Source of the DNA: an uncultured Clostridia bacterium
Lineage (GTDB): Bacteria > Bacillota > Clostridia > TANB77 > CAG-508
Reading direction: 5' to 3'
Assembly (NCBI GenBank): GCA_944393305.1
Contig: CALXZS010000008.1
Coordinates: 1-18,872 of the forward strand
Length of the DNA: 18,872 nucleotides
This document shows, piece after piece, positions 7,227-15,440 of this stretch; positions within the stretch are counted from its first letter, which is position 1, and every line of letters begins with the position of its first letter. A program made the translations under genes and the position numbers. The notes beneath the pieces were generated by a model. That model made no database searches, was not told where the DNA came from, and was given only the letters and a program-made list of their open reading frames with translations.

Positions 7227-10200
7227 ATGAATAAAGTTTTACATGTTGGTCTTGACGTAGGCTCTACAACTGTAAAGATTGTAGTAATGGACGAAGACTT
7301 AAATATTATATATGAAAATTACCAAAGACATTTTTCAGATACTAAAAATACAGTATGTCAAGTTTTAGAAAAACTTGCTGAAGATTATAAAGATTATGAA
7401 TATACAATAGCATTAACAGGTTCAGGAGCTATGTCAGCTGCAAGGTTCTTAGATTTACCTTTTATCCAAGAAGTAGTAGCTTGCAAAAGAGCAGTTGAAA
7501 AATACATACCTCAAACTGATGTAGTCATTGAACTTGGTGGTGAAGACGCTAAAATAGTTTATTTTGGAAAATCTATTGAACAAAGAATGAATGGTACATG
7601 TGCCGGTGGTACAGGTGCTTTTATTGACCAAATGGCTTCACTTTTAAACACAGACTCTCAAGGTCTTAATGAACTTGCAAAAAATCATAAGATGATTTAT
7701 CCAATAGCGTCACGTTGTGGAGTTTTTGCAAAAACTGATGTACAACCTTTATTAAATGAAGGTGCAGATAAAGAAGATATTGCTGCCTCTATTTTTCAAG
7801 CAGTTGTAAATCAAACAATTAGTGGACTTGCTTGTGGTAGACCAATTAGAGGAAATGTAGCATTTTTAGGAGGACCACTTAACTATTTGTCTGAACTTAG
7901 ACAAAGATTTATCGAAACATTACATCTAACTCCTAAACAAACTATTGTACCAGAAAATGCCCATCTTTTAGTTGCAAAAGGTGCAGCTCTAGATTCAGTT
8001 GAAAATAAATCAATTTCTAATGAAAAATTAAAAGCAAAAATAAAAATGTTAAAAGCTTCACATGATACAACATCAACACCTTTGACTCCACTTTTTGTAA
8101 CAGATGAAGATTACAAAGAATTTAAAGAAAGACATGATAAAGATAAAGTTGAAAAAGGAGATTTAAAAACTTTCGAAGGTGACTGTTTTATAGGAATTGA
8201 TGCTGGTTCTACAACTACTAAATTAGTTGTAACAGACAATGAAGATAGACTTTTATATTCTCTATATCGTAGCAATGAAGGAAATCCATTAAAAAGCGTT
8301 ATGCAAATGCTAAAAGACTTATATAAGGTAATTCCTAAAAAAGCTATAATAAGATATAGCGGTGTTACAGGTTATGGAGAAAAGCTTATACAAACTGCTT
8401 TAAATGTTGATTTAAATGAAATAGAAACAATTGCACATTATACAGCAGCACAAAGATTTTTACCAGATGTTACAAGTATTGTTGACATTGGTGGACAAGA
8501 TATGAAATACATAAAAATAAAAGATGGAACAATTAACAATATAATGCTAAATGAAGCATGTTCATCAGGTTGCGGTTCTTTTATTGAAACTTTTGCTAAA
8601 AGCTTGAATTTATCAATAGAAGATTTCGTAAAAGCAGCTTTAGAATCTCGTAATCCTGTTGATTTAGGTTCAAGATGTACAGTATTCATGAACTCAAAAA
8701 TTAAACAAGCTCAAAAAGAAGGTTCAACAGTAGGAGATATTTCAGCAGGACTTTCATATTCAGTAATAAAAAATGCTATACAAAAAGTTATGAAAGTTAG
8801 AGATGTAAATACATTAGGAAAACATATTGTTGTTCAAGGTGGTACTTTCTATAATGACGCTGTTCTTCGTGCATTTGAACTTATAGTTGGAAAAGAAGTA
8901 ATAAGACCAGACATTGCAGGTCTTATGGGTGCTTATGGAGTTGCAATCCTTGCTAGAAAGCAATATGAAGCTAATTTAGATATGGAATATACATCAAAAA
9001 TATCTAAAGAAAAAGATATAGATAGTTTAAAAATAGACACTTCACATATTAGATGTAATGGTTGTGAAAACCACTGTTTATTAACTATAAATAAATTTAA
9101 CAATGGTCAAAGACATATTTCTGGTAACAGATGTGAAAAAGGTGAAGGTATAGTTACAGGCAAAAAAGATTTACCAAATTTATATAAATATAAGTTTGAA
9201 AGATTGTTTAATTATACTCCACTTGAAGAAAAAGACGCTCCTCGTGGAACTATCGGAATACCAAGAGTTTTAAATATGTATGAAGATTATCCTTTCTGGT
9301 TTACTTTCTTTACAAAGTTAGGATTTAGAGTAATTCTATCTGAAAAAAGTAATAGAAAGACTTATGAAAAAGGAATGGAATCAATGCCTTCAGAGTCAGT
9401 TTGCTATCCAGCCAAACTTTCTCATGGTCATATAATTAGTTTAATAAATAAAGGAATAAAAACAATATTTTATCCTTGTATTCCTTTCTCAAGAAAAGAA
9501 TACCAAAAAGCAGATAATCACTACAATTGTCCAATTGTAATATCTTATTCAGAAGTTTTGAAAAATAATATTCCTGAAATAAATGAAAAAGGTATTAAAT
9601 TTTTAAATCCATTTTTACCTTTTGAACCTAAAAAATTAGTAGAAACTATAATGTCTCTACCAGAATTTGAGGAATATAACTTTAATAAAAAAGAATTATT
9701 ACAAGCAGCTAAAGATGCTGAAAATGAATATCAAGCATTTAAAGACGATGTTCATAAAAAAGGTGTAGAAGCTTTAGAATATATGAAAGAAAACAATGTT
9801 CATGGTATAGTTCTTGCCGGAAGACCTTATCATGTAGACCCTGAAATAAATCATGGTATTGATACATTAATTACAAGTCTTGGTTTATGCGTACTTTCTG
9901 AAGATAGTATTTCAAATCAAACAGAAGTAAAAAGACCAATAAGAGTTGTAGACCAATGGGTATATCATGCTAGATTATATGCAGCAGCAGATTTCGTTGG
10001 AAAACATGATAATTTAGAATTAGTACAGTTAAATTCTTTTGGATGTGGTGTTGACGCTGTAACAACAGACCAAGTAGAAGAAATTTTATCTAGCTTTGAT
10101 AAAATGTATACTTTAATAAAAATAGATGAAGTTAATAACTTAGGTGCTGTAAGAATTCGTATTCGCTCACTTTTAGCTAGTATGAATAAAAGGATAGATA

Positions 10201-11546
10201 GAAAGAAAAATGAAAAAAATGATGGTGATTATGAAATTAATAAGAAAATCTTTACTAAAGATATGCGTAAAGATTACACAATATTAATTCCACAAATGGC
10301 TCCAATTCATTTTGAATTACTAGAATCAGCAGTTAAATCTTGTGGATATAATGTACATCTACTTAGAGAATGTACACCTCATACTGTTGAAGTAGGATTA
10401 AAATATGTTAATAATGATGCTTGTTATCCATCAATTCTTACAACAGGTCAAATGATAGAAGCACTAGAGTCAGGAGAATATGACATTAATAAAACTGCAT
10501 TAATTATGTCTCAAACTGGTGGAGGTTGTAGAGCAACCAATTATATCGGATTTATTAGAAAAGCTTTAAAAGACGCAGGCTTCCCAAATGTTCCAGTAAT
10601 ATCTTTTAATGTTGTCGGAATGGAAAAAATGCCTGGATTTAAGCTTACACCAAAATTAGTTGAAAACTTAATTAAATGTGTTATTTATGGTGATTTACTT
10701 CAAAAAATGCTAACTAAAAATAGAGCTTATGAGGTAAACAAAGGAGAAACACAAAAGCTATTTGATAAATGGATGGAAAAATGCAAGGTCTTAGTGGCTA
10801 AATCTACTATGAAAGAATTTAAACAAAATATTTATGATATTGTAGAAGATTTTGAAAAGATTGAACTTGATACATCTATAAAAAAACCTAAAGTTGGTAT
10901 TGTTGGAGAAGTCCTTATAAAATATCAACCTTTTGGAAATAATTATGTAGCAGATAAATTAGAAGCAGAAGGAGCAGAAGTAATTCTTCCAGATTTTATG
11001 GGATTTATAAAATTTATAGCTACACATAAAATAACATTTAATCAATTAATTAAAATAGATGGCGGAAAAGCTAAAATATTTAAACTTGCAATTAAATTAA
11101 TTGATATTTTAGAAAAAGATGAAAGAATTGCATTAGCTAATTCTAAAAAAGGATACTTACAACCTTGTGACATATTTAAATTAGAAGAAAATGTAAAAGA
11201 TATTCTTTCTATTGGAAATCAAACTGGTGAAGGTTGGTTTTTAACTGCTGAAATGGTTGAATATATAGAACATGGAATACCAAATATAGTTTGTGTTCAA
11301 CCTTTTGCTTGCTTACCTAATCATGTTGTTGGTAAAGGTGTTATAAAAACAATTAGAGACACATATCCAGAAGCAAATATTTCTGCTATTGATTATGACC
11401 CAGGAGCAAGTGAGGCTAATCAAACTAATAGAATTAAATTATTAATGGCTGTTGCTAAAGATAATTTAAAAATGCAAGAGAATGAAAAGAAAGCTCTTGA
11501 TAAAGAAAATAAAAATACTAATAAAAAAGTAAAATCTAAAAAATAA
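7227..11546 (+). CDS. Large acyl-CoA dehydratase activase (BcrAD/BadFG ATPase, DUF2229, HgdB-like)
   Basis: This 1439-residue protein belongs to the large activases related to the ATP-driven electron donors of 2-hydroxyacyl-CoA dehydratases. Two ASKHA ATPase modules lie in tandem: the first begins VGLDVGSTTVK (about 7-17), the second FIGIDAGSTTTK (about 321-332). Each carries the paired cysteines that hold a bridging [4Fe-4S] cluster in HgdC: C125 and C164, then C445 and C484. A further cysteine group (C610, C613, C617, C636) may bind another metal centre. A DUF2229 region follows (about 670-900; SVCYPAKLSHGH), then an HgdB-like region with GGGCRATNYIGF and YDPGASEANQ. The tail is Lys-rich. 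No dehydratase subunits are nearby, so the substrate is unknown, and proteins of this build have no settled function. The start has a good AAAGGAG site. Confidence 0.9.
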   Translation: MNKVLHVGLDVGSTTVKIVVMDEDLNIIYENYQRHFSDTKNTVCQVLEKLAEDYKDYEYTIALTGSGAMSAARFLDLPFIQEVVACKRAVEKYIPQTDVVIELGGEDAKIVYFGKSIEQRMNGTCAGGTGAFIDQMASLLNTDSQGLNELAKNHKMIYPIASRCGVFAKTDVQPLLNEGADKEDIAASIFQAVVNQTISGLACGRPIRGNVAFLGGPLNYLSELRQRFIETLHLTPKQTIVPENAHLLVAKGAALDSVENKSISNEKLKAKIKMLKASHDTTSTPLTPLFVTDEDYKEFKERHDKDKVEKGDLKTFEGDCFIGIDAGSTTTKLVVTDNEDRLLYSLYRSNEGNPLKSVMQMLKDLYKVIPKKAIIRYSGVTGYGEKLIQTALNVDLNEIETIAHYTAAQRFLPDVTSIVDIGGQDMKYIKIKDGTINNIMLNEACSSGCGSFIETFAKSLNLSIEDFVKAALESRNPVDLGSRCTVFMNSKIKQAQKEGSTVGDISAGLSYSVIKNAIQKVMKVRDVNTLGKHIVVQGGTFYNDAVLRAFELIVGKEVIRPDIAGLMGAYGVAILARKQYEANLDMEYTSKISKEKDIDSLKIDTSHIRCNGCENHCLLTINKFNNGQRHISGNRCEKGEGIVTGKKDLPNLYKYKFERLFNYTPLEEKDAPRGTIGIPRVLNMYEDYPFWFTFFTKLGFRVILSEKSNRKTYEKGMESMPSESVCYPAKLSHGHIISLINKGIKTIFYPCIPFSRKEYQKADNHYNCPIVISYSEVLKNNIPEINEKGIKFLNPFLPFEPKKLVETIMSLPEFEEYNFNKKELLQAAKDAENEYQAFKDDVHKKGVEALEYMKENNVHGIVLAGRPYHVDPEINHGIDTLITSLGLCVLSEDSISNQTEVKRPIRVVDQWVYHARLYAAADFVGKHDNLELVQLNSFGCGVDAVTTDQVEEILSSFDKMYTLIKIDEVNNLGAVRIRIRSLLASMNKRIDRKKNEKNDGDYEINKKIFTKDMRKDYTILIPQMAPIHFELLESAVKSCGYNVHLLRECTPHTVEVGLKYVNNDACYPSILTTGQMIEALESGEYDINKTALIMSQTGGGCRATNYIGFIRKALKDAGFPNVPVISFNVVGMEKMPGFKLTPKLVENLIKCVIYGDLLQKMLTKNRAYEVNKGETQKLFDKWMEKCKVLVAKSTMKEFKQNIYDIVEDFEKIELDTSIKKPKVGIVGEVLIKYQPFGNNYVADKLEAEGAEVILPDFMGFIKFIATHKITFNQLIKIDGGKAKIFKLAIKLIDILEKDERIALANSKKGYLQPCDIFKLEENVKDILSIGNQTGEGWFLTAEMVEYIEHGIPNIVCVQPFACLPNHVVGKGVIKTIRDTYPEANISAIDYDPGASEANQTNRIKLLMAVAKDNLKMQENEKKALDKENKNTNKKVKSKK

Positions 11547-11558
11547 AGGGGAATATAC

Positions 11559-12038
11559 ATGGGAAATTTAATGCCTAAGGAAAGTTATAGTAATATATCT
11601 GATATAAGTTTAGACTATTTAATAAATGATGTACACATAAAAGGTCTTATTTTCGATTTTGACGGCACTTTATTGCGAAACAAGACTGTATCCATTGACA
11701 CATTAAATTTCCTTAAAAAAGCCAATTCTAAAGGTTTAAAACTATCTATATTAAGTAACAACCCATATGTTAGTAAAACCATATTAAAAGTTCTTAATAT
11801 TGCAACCACAAAAAAGTTTGCTTGTAAACCTTTAAAAAAACCTTTTTTGGATATGGCAAAAAAAATGAATTTAAAACCTGTTGAAATTGCTGTTATAGGT
11901 AATAATAGAATTTCAGATATATGGGGAGCAAATCGTGCTAATATGTATTCAATATATATTCAAAACTTAAATGGATATATGTTTAAAAGAAAAGTAGAAG
12001 ATACTTTAAAAGATTTAGGTATAAAACATATAAAATAG
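11559..12038 (+). CDS. YqeG-like HAD IIIA phosphatase, possibly altered active site
   Basis: This is a small haloacid dehalogenase-superfamily protein of the YqeG type; natural substrates are uncertain. The 159-residue product shows motif I DFDGT (33-37), with the nucleophile and acid aspartates, motif II LSNN (65-68) and the lysine region KPLKKP (90-95). The last block is IGNNRISDIWGANRANMYSIYI, where the family normally has GDQ followed by TD. The first acidic residue is therefore Asn here (N115), while D120 remains. Loss of one Mg2+ ligand could weaken catalysis. The ATG lies 12 bases after the activase stop with an AAGGGG site, so they share an operon. A second ATG at 11571 is a less likely start. 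Its stop codon lies inside the terminator stem. Confidence 0.85.
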   Translation: MGNLMPKESYSNISDISLDYLINDVHIKGLIFDFDGTLLRNKTVSIDTLNFLKKANSKGLKLSILSNNPYVSKTILKVLNIATTKKFACKPLKKPFLDMAKKMNLKPVEIAVIGNNRISDIWGANRANMYSIYIQNLNGYMFKRKVEDTLKDLGIKHIK

Positions 12039-12060
12039 GAAGACAAAATCTTCCTATTTT
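12032..12060. terminator. Bidirectional terminator containing both convergent stop codons
   Basis: AAAATAGGAAGA (12032-12043) pairs perfectly with TCTTCCTATTTT (12049-12060) around a five-base loop. T-rich DNA lies at the exit on either strand. The TAG of the yqeG-like gene (12036-12038) and the TAG of the 551-residue gene (12054-12056) sit at matching places in opposite arms, so one hairpin serves both operons. Confidence 0.9.
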
Positions 12061-13709
12061 TCTTTTCCTTTATTTAATTTTGCTATTTGACCTGTTTCCA
12101 GGTTTATAACTCTTTCGTCTTCAAATATATCTCGAGGCATGTCCTTTTTAGGTTTATACATCCATAAAATATGTTTTACATATCTATTATTATCATCAGC
12201 ACTATTTATTACCTCAGCCCTTTTAGCCAACTTCATTTTTTGTTCTTTACTAATTGGAAATAATAAATTAGTTGATATTACTTCTTCTGAACCGTCAAAC
12301 ACTGAATTTTTAAAATCTCTAGCTCCTCTATAAATTGGCATGTCTTTATTACCTTTAACTTCACTTACTATTTCTTCTAATCTATTTTTATGATAATGCA
12401 GTAATATTGGGGCATTAAAACCTTTAAGATCAACACCAATTAATGATTTTGAATGAGATTTATTTATTTCATCTATTATTAATCCAGCATTTTGATAATT
12501 ATTTGAAACTAATAAATTAACAATCATGTCTTCAAGAAATATATCTTTTTGATCATATAATAACTGAGTATAATTATTTATTGGCAACATCATTTCTATT
12601 ATAGATTTTAATTTATCTTTTCCAAATTCATCTATTTCTTCTTGGGTAAATAAGTCTTCTACTTCAACATCTACTTTTAGAAATCTATCATCTTCTAATC
12701 TGTGCACATTTTTCATATCTTTTCTTCTATCTAGTTTATACTCTGTAATATATGGTGCTATTGTTCTATATTCTGCAAGTCCTGACCTTATTTCTAATTC
12801 TGACAGTAAATTTTCAGTATCTCCTGTTAAATCTTCTAATTTTCCAGTTTTCCTTAATATATAAACTGCCTCACCTAAATTTTCAACTTCTTTAGCTAAT
12901 CTATTTGTCCAAAAAGCATTTAACGCAACTAATTCAGAAACGGACAATCCTGATAAAAATTTTTCGTCTACTAATTTTTCTAATAATTCATTAGAATCAT
13001 CTACTCTTAATATAGATGATAATGACATTCTTTCTAGCATTTTGTTATATTGTGCTACATATCCCTCAAAACATTTCATTTTATCTAATAATAGTATCTT
13101 AAGTGAAACTCCTTTTCTTAAACCTGTTTCAAGTTCTAGTCTACATTTTTTATATAATTTTTCTAAAATTACTTTTTGATTTTCTATAAATTTATTTTCT
13201 TCATAAACTGAAAAACTACCATCTATTAATTTTTCTTTTTCCTGCTTTATTTCATTAATTCTTCTTCTTAATTTTTCATTATCTGGTTCGATCTCTAATT
13301 GCTTTTCTAATCTTAGTAATCTATACTTATAATAGAAATTAAAATATTCAATAAGAATATGGTCAATATCATGTGCTTGATTACCATTAAAAATCTCACT
13401 TTTAGGGTCTTTATATATTTCTCGTTTTATAGCGTCTTTTAATATATGATCTAAATTTTTTGATTTTAACATATTATCTAAACATATATATCTAAAAAAA
13501 TCTATTTTATCTACACTTTGAGACTTATCTACCACACCAAATAAATTATAATATAATGTATCTACACACTCTAAAATTGACATATTTTGATTTTTTTCTT
13601 TAAACCTAGTAACTATATCATCAAGTTTTAATAAACTATGATGAAAGCGATTTAAATCTCTTTCATCTATATTAGCTGCTCTACTTATTATTCTTTTTTT
13701 TAAGCTCAT
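12054..13709 (-). CDS. Uncharacterised 551-residue protein
   Basis: I do not recognise this protein. It has no signal peptide and no membrane segment, so it is probably cytoplasmic. The N-terminal two thirds is charged and helical, with a coiled-coil-like stretch about 130-170 (RLLRLEKQLEIEP...KLRRRINEIKQEKEKL). A less helical C-terminal part follows, with GVDLKGFNAPILLHYHKNRLEEIV (about 425-450), MPIYRGARDF (about 457-466) and ISTNLLFPI. The order YRG, STN, EDE faintly recalls ADP-ribosyltransferases, but the spacing is wrong and I give it little weight. The ATG follows AGGAG. Base use matches its neighbours, so recent transfer is not suggested. It sits just after the tRNA-Ser terminator and may have its own weak promoter there (TTTAAT, 13725-13730). 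The intact length argues for a real gene. Confidence 0.75.
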   Translation of the reverse strand: MSLKKRIISRAANIDERDLNRFHHSLLKLDDIVTRFKEKNQNMSILECVDTLYYNLFGVVDKSQSVDKIDFFRYICLDNMLKSKNLDHILKDAIKREIYKDPKSEIFNGNQAHDIDHILIEYFNFYYKYRLLRLEKQLEIEPDNEKLRRRINEIKQEKEKLIDGSFSVYEENKFIENQKVILEKLYKKCRLELETGLRKGVSLKILLLDKMKCFEGYVAQYNKMLERMSLSSILRVDDSNELLEKLVDEKFLSGLSVSELVALNAFWTNRLAKEVENLGEAVYILRKTGKLEDLTGDTENLLSELEIRSGLAEYRTIAPYITEYKLDRRKDMKNVHRLEDDRFLKVDVEVEDLFTQEEIDEFGKDKLKSIIEMMLPINNYTQLLYDQKDIFLEDMIVNLLVSNNYQNAGLIIDEINKSHSKSLIGVDLKGFNAPILLHYHKNRLEEIVSEVKGNKDMPIYRGARDFKNSVFDGSEEVISTNLLFPISKEQKMKLAKRAEVINSADDNNRYVKHILWMYKPKKDMPRDIFEDERVINLETGQIAKLNKGKEK

Positions 13710-13740
13710 TTTTCTCCTATCTTACTCATTAAATTTGGGA

Positions 13741-13780
13741 AATAAAAACGCTACAAGTATAAATACTCTAGCGTTTTATT
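13741..13780 (-). terminator. Terminator of the tRNA-Ser pair
   Basis: AAAACGCTA (13745-13753) pairs with TAGCGTTTT (13769-13777), and the loop can pair further (AGTA/TACT). On the minus strand the stem runs into TTTTTATTT. It begins right at the CCA end of the second tRNA. Confidence 0.85.
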
Positions 13781-13872
13781 TGGCGGAGATGAGAGGATTT
13801 GAACCTCCGCGGCCCTAAACGAACCCTAGCAGTTTAGCAAACTGCCCCCTTCAACCACTTGGGTACATCTCC
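13781..13872 (-). tRNA. tRNA-Ser (anticodon GCU)
   Basis: This is a full cloverleaf of 92 bases with encoded CCA. The acceptor arms GGAGATG and CATCTCC pair over seven bases. The anticodon stem GCAGT/ACTGC holds the loop TTGCTAA, giving anticodon GCU for AGC/AGU serine codons. A long variable arm, typical of tRNA-Ser, precedes the T arm with GGTTCAAATCC. It is the second gene of a two-tRNA transcript, 18 bases after tRNA-Ser(UGA). Confidence 0.97.
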
Positions 13873-13890
13873 ATATATTATATAAAAAAA

Positions 13891-13982
<92 letters not shown>

Positions 13983-14015
13983 ATAATAAAGTTACAATTT
14001 CTTGTAACAATAATT

Positions 14016-14045
14016 ATCATACCATAAATATGTGGTATATGTCAA
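14016..14045 (-). promoter_or_regulatory. Promoter of the tRNA-Ser pair, with an inverted repeat in the spacer
   Basis: On the minus strand there is a perfect TTGACA (14040-14045), an 18-base spacer and TATGAT (14016-14021). An inverted repeat, ATACCA (14019-14024) and TGGTAT (14033-14038), fills the spacer and touches the -10. It would suit a repressor site but may be chance. Confidence 0.65.
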
Positions 14046-14065
14046 TAGAATTTTATATAAAAAAT

Positions 14066-14094
14066 TAAATAGATAGCTTAATACTATCTATTTA
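14066..14094 (-). terminator. Terminator of the parA-parB-DUF4446 operon
   Basis: TAAATAGATAG (14066-14076) pairs perfectly with CTATCTATTTA (14084-14094) around a seven-base loop, and the minus strand continues ATTTTTTATAT. The TAG stop of the DUF4446 gene is part of the stem. It separates the operon from the tRNA promoter. Confidence 0.85.
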
Positions 14095-14545
14095 AAGCTT
14101 GATTAATTGCTTCTTTTTCTTCATCAGATAAATTATACTTCGATGCACCTTTTATTATTGGTTTTGCATATACATTTGAATTATCATGACCATAAATAGA
14201 ATTTATAACTACACCATTATTTTCTTTATCTAACATAGCTAAAGCAAAACTCAATTTATTATTTGTGTTTCCAAAAGCATCATATCTTAAAATACCTACT
14301 TTTTTTATACAATGAGATAATTCATTATTAATATTATTGCATACTTCAATTATTTGGTCATCTCTTTTATTCAACTTTTCCACTTGTGAAACATAGCCTT
14401 TAATCATTTCTGCAAAATTTTCACCATTGCCCAGTTTTTTCATGTTAATTTCATATTTTTTATATATCTTAATTGATATAAATACGCTAATCATGGAAAT
14501 TACAAGAGATATAATAGAAATGATTATTAAATAAATATTTTCCAT
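14084..14545 (-). CDS. DUF4446 family membrane-anchored protein
   Basis: DUF4446 proteins are commonly found directly after parB in clostridia; their function is unknown. The product has one N-terminal membrane segment (about 3-27, IYLIIISIISLVISMISVF) and a short helical linker. The family core follows: VGILRYDAFGNTNNKLSFALAMLDKENNGVVINSIYG, then a YAKPI motif and SDEEKEAI near the C terminus. I chose the ATG at 14545 because GGAGG ends five bases before it. An in-frame ATG at 14557 overlaps the parB stop (TAATG) and would add four residues, but has no ribosome site. The ribosome site inside that overlap suggests coupling with parB. The context points to a membrane-linked role near chromosome segregation, which is inference. 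Confidence 0.88.
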   Translation of the reverse strand: MENIYLIIISIISLVISMISVFISIKIYKKYEINMKKLGNGENFAEMIKGYVSQVEKLNKRDDQIIEVCNNINNELSHCIKKVGILRYDAFGNTNNKLSFALAMLDKENNGVVINSIYGHDNSNVYAKPIIKGASKYNLSDEEKEAINQALNR

Positions 14546-14556
14546 GTCGTCCTCCA

Positions 14557-15420
14557 TTATCCATTATTTTTAACTAAATCTAATAATCTTTCTAATTCGT
14601 CATTTGATGAATATTGTATAACAATTCTTCCACTGTTAGCTTTTGCTGTTAATTTAACCTTTGTACCAAAAAAGTTTTGAAAACTATCTTCTATATCTCT
14701 GTAAACAGCTTCATATTTTTCATTTTTCTTTGTTAATTGCTTTTTATTTTTTACACTTCTTTCAATATCTCTAACAGACTGTCCTTTTTCTATTATTCTA
14801 AGTGCTGCTGCATATTGTTTATCTGGGTCACCTATTGCAAGTAAAGACCTACAATGTCCTTCTGTTAGTAACCCTTCAACTGCAAGTTCTATAACTCTTT
14901 TATCTAGATTCAATATTCTAAGTGTATTTGTAACATTTGTTCTACTTATTCCTAATTTATCTGCTAAATCTTGTTGTCTTAAATTATAATTATCAATTAA
15001 TTCCCTATATCCTAATGCTTTTTCAATAGGATTTAAGTTTTCTCTTTGAATATTTTCTATTAAAGAAATTTCTTTACTTCTTTGCTCATCTTCATTTCTT
15101 ACAATACATGGAATTTCTGTTAATCCAGCTATTTTAGCTGCTCTCCATCTTCTTTCACCTGCTATAATTCTATAAAAACTGTCTTTATCTTCAACAATAA
15201 TTGGTTGTATAATACCATATGTTTTTATAGATTGTGCTAAATCTTTTAACGATGCTTCATCAAACTTTTTTCTTGCTTGTTCTGCATTTGGTTCTATATC
15301 AATAACTTTTATACTTTTTATTGTTTCTTCATTGTTATCAGTTTTTTTCATCTCTTTTAAAACTGAACTTTCTGCAAATAAGGCATCTAAGCCTTTTCCC
15401 AATCCTGAACTTTTTGCCAT
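14557..15420 (-). CDS. parB: Chromosome partitioning protein ParB (Spo0J)
   Basis: ParB binds parS sites near the origin, hydrolyses CTP and spreads as a DNA clamp; with ParA it segregates origins and, in B. subtilis, affects sporulation. The 287-residue product is full length. The N terminus has the ParA-interacting GLGKGLDALF (6-15). The CTPase domain shows GERRWRAAK (88-96) and ENIQRENLNPIE (122-133). The helix-turn-helix is QQDLADKLGISRTNVTNTLRIL (149-170), and the C-terminal dimer domain covers about 235-287. The ATG follows GAGGAAGG, 20 bases after the parA stop. I found no convincing parS site in the window. Confidence 0.97.
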   Translation of the reverse strand: MAKSSGLGKGLDALFAESSVLKEMKKTDNNEETIKSIKVIDIEPNAEQARKKFDEASLKDLAQSIKTYGIIQPIIVEDKDSFYRIIAGERRWRAAKIAGLTEIPCIVRNEDEQRSKEISLIENIQRENLNPIEKALGYRELIDNYNLRQQDLADKLGISRTNVTNTLRILNLDKRVIELAVEGLLTEGHCRSLLAIGDPDKQYAAALRIIEKGQSVRDIERSVKNKKQLTKKNEKYEAVYRDIEDSFQNFFGTKVKLTAKANSGRIVIQYSSNDELERLLDLVKNNG

Positions 15421-15440
15421 CTGTCATCATCCTTCCTCGT

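Noticed and set aside
12149..12337. ADP-ribosyltransferase-like order YRG, STN, EDE in the 551-residue protein
   Set aside because: The distances between the motifs do not fit known families and STN is not the usual STS, so I do not assign this activity.
14375..14394. parS-like sequence in the DUF4446 gene (TTTTCCAC, TT, GTGAAACA)
   Set aside because: One half-site is perfect, but two extra bases separate the halves and the central CG is missing, so ParB would not be expected to bind. It is also explained by coding sequence.
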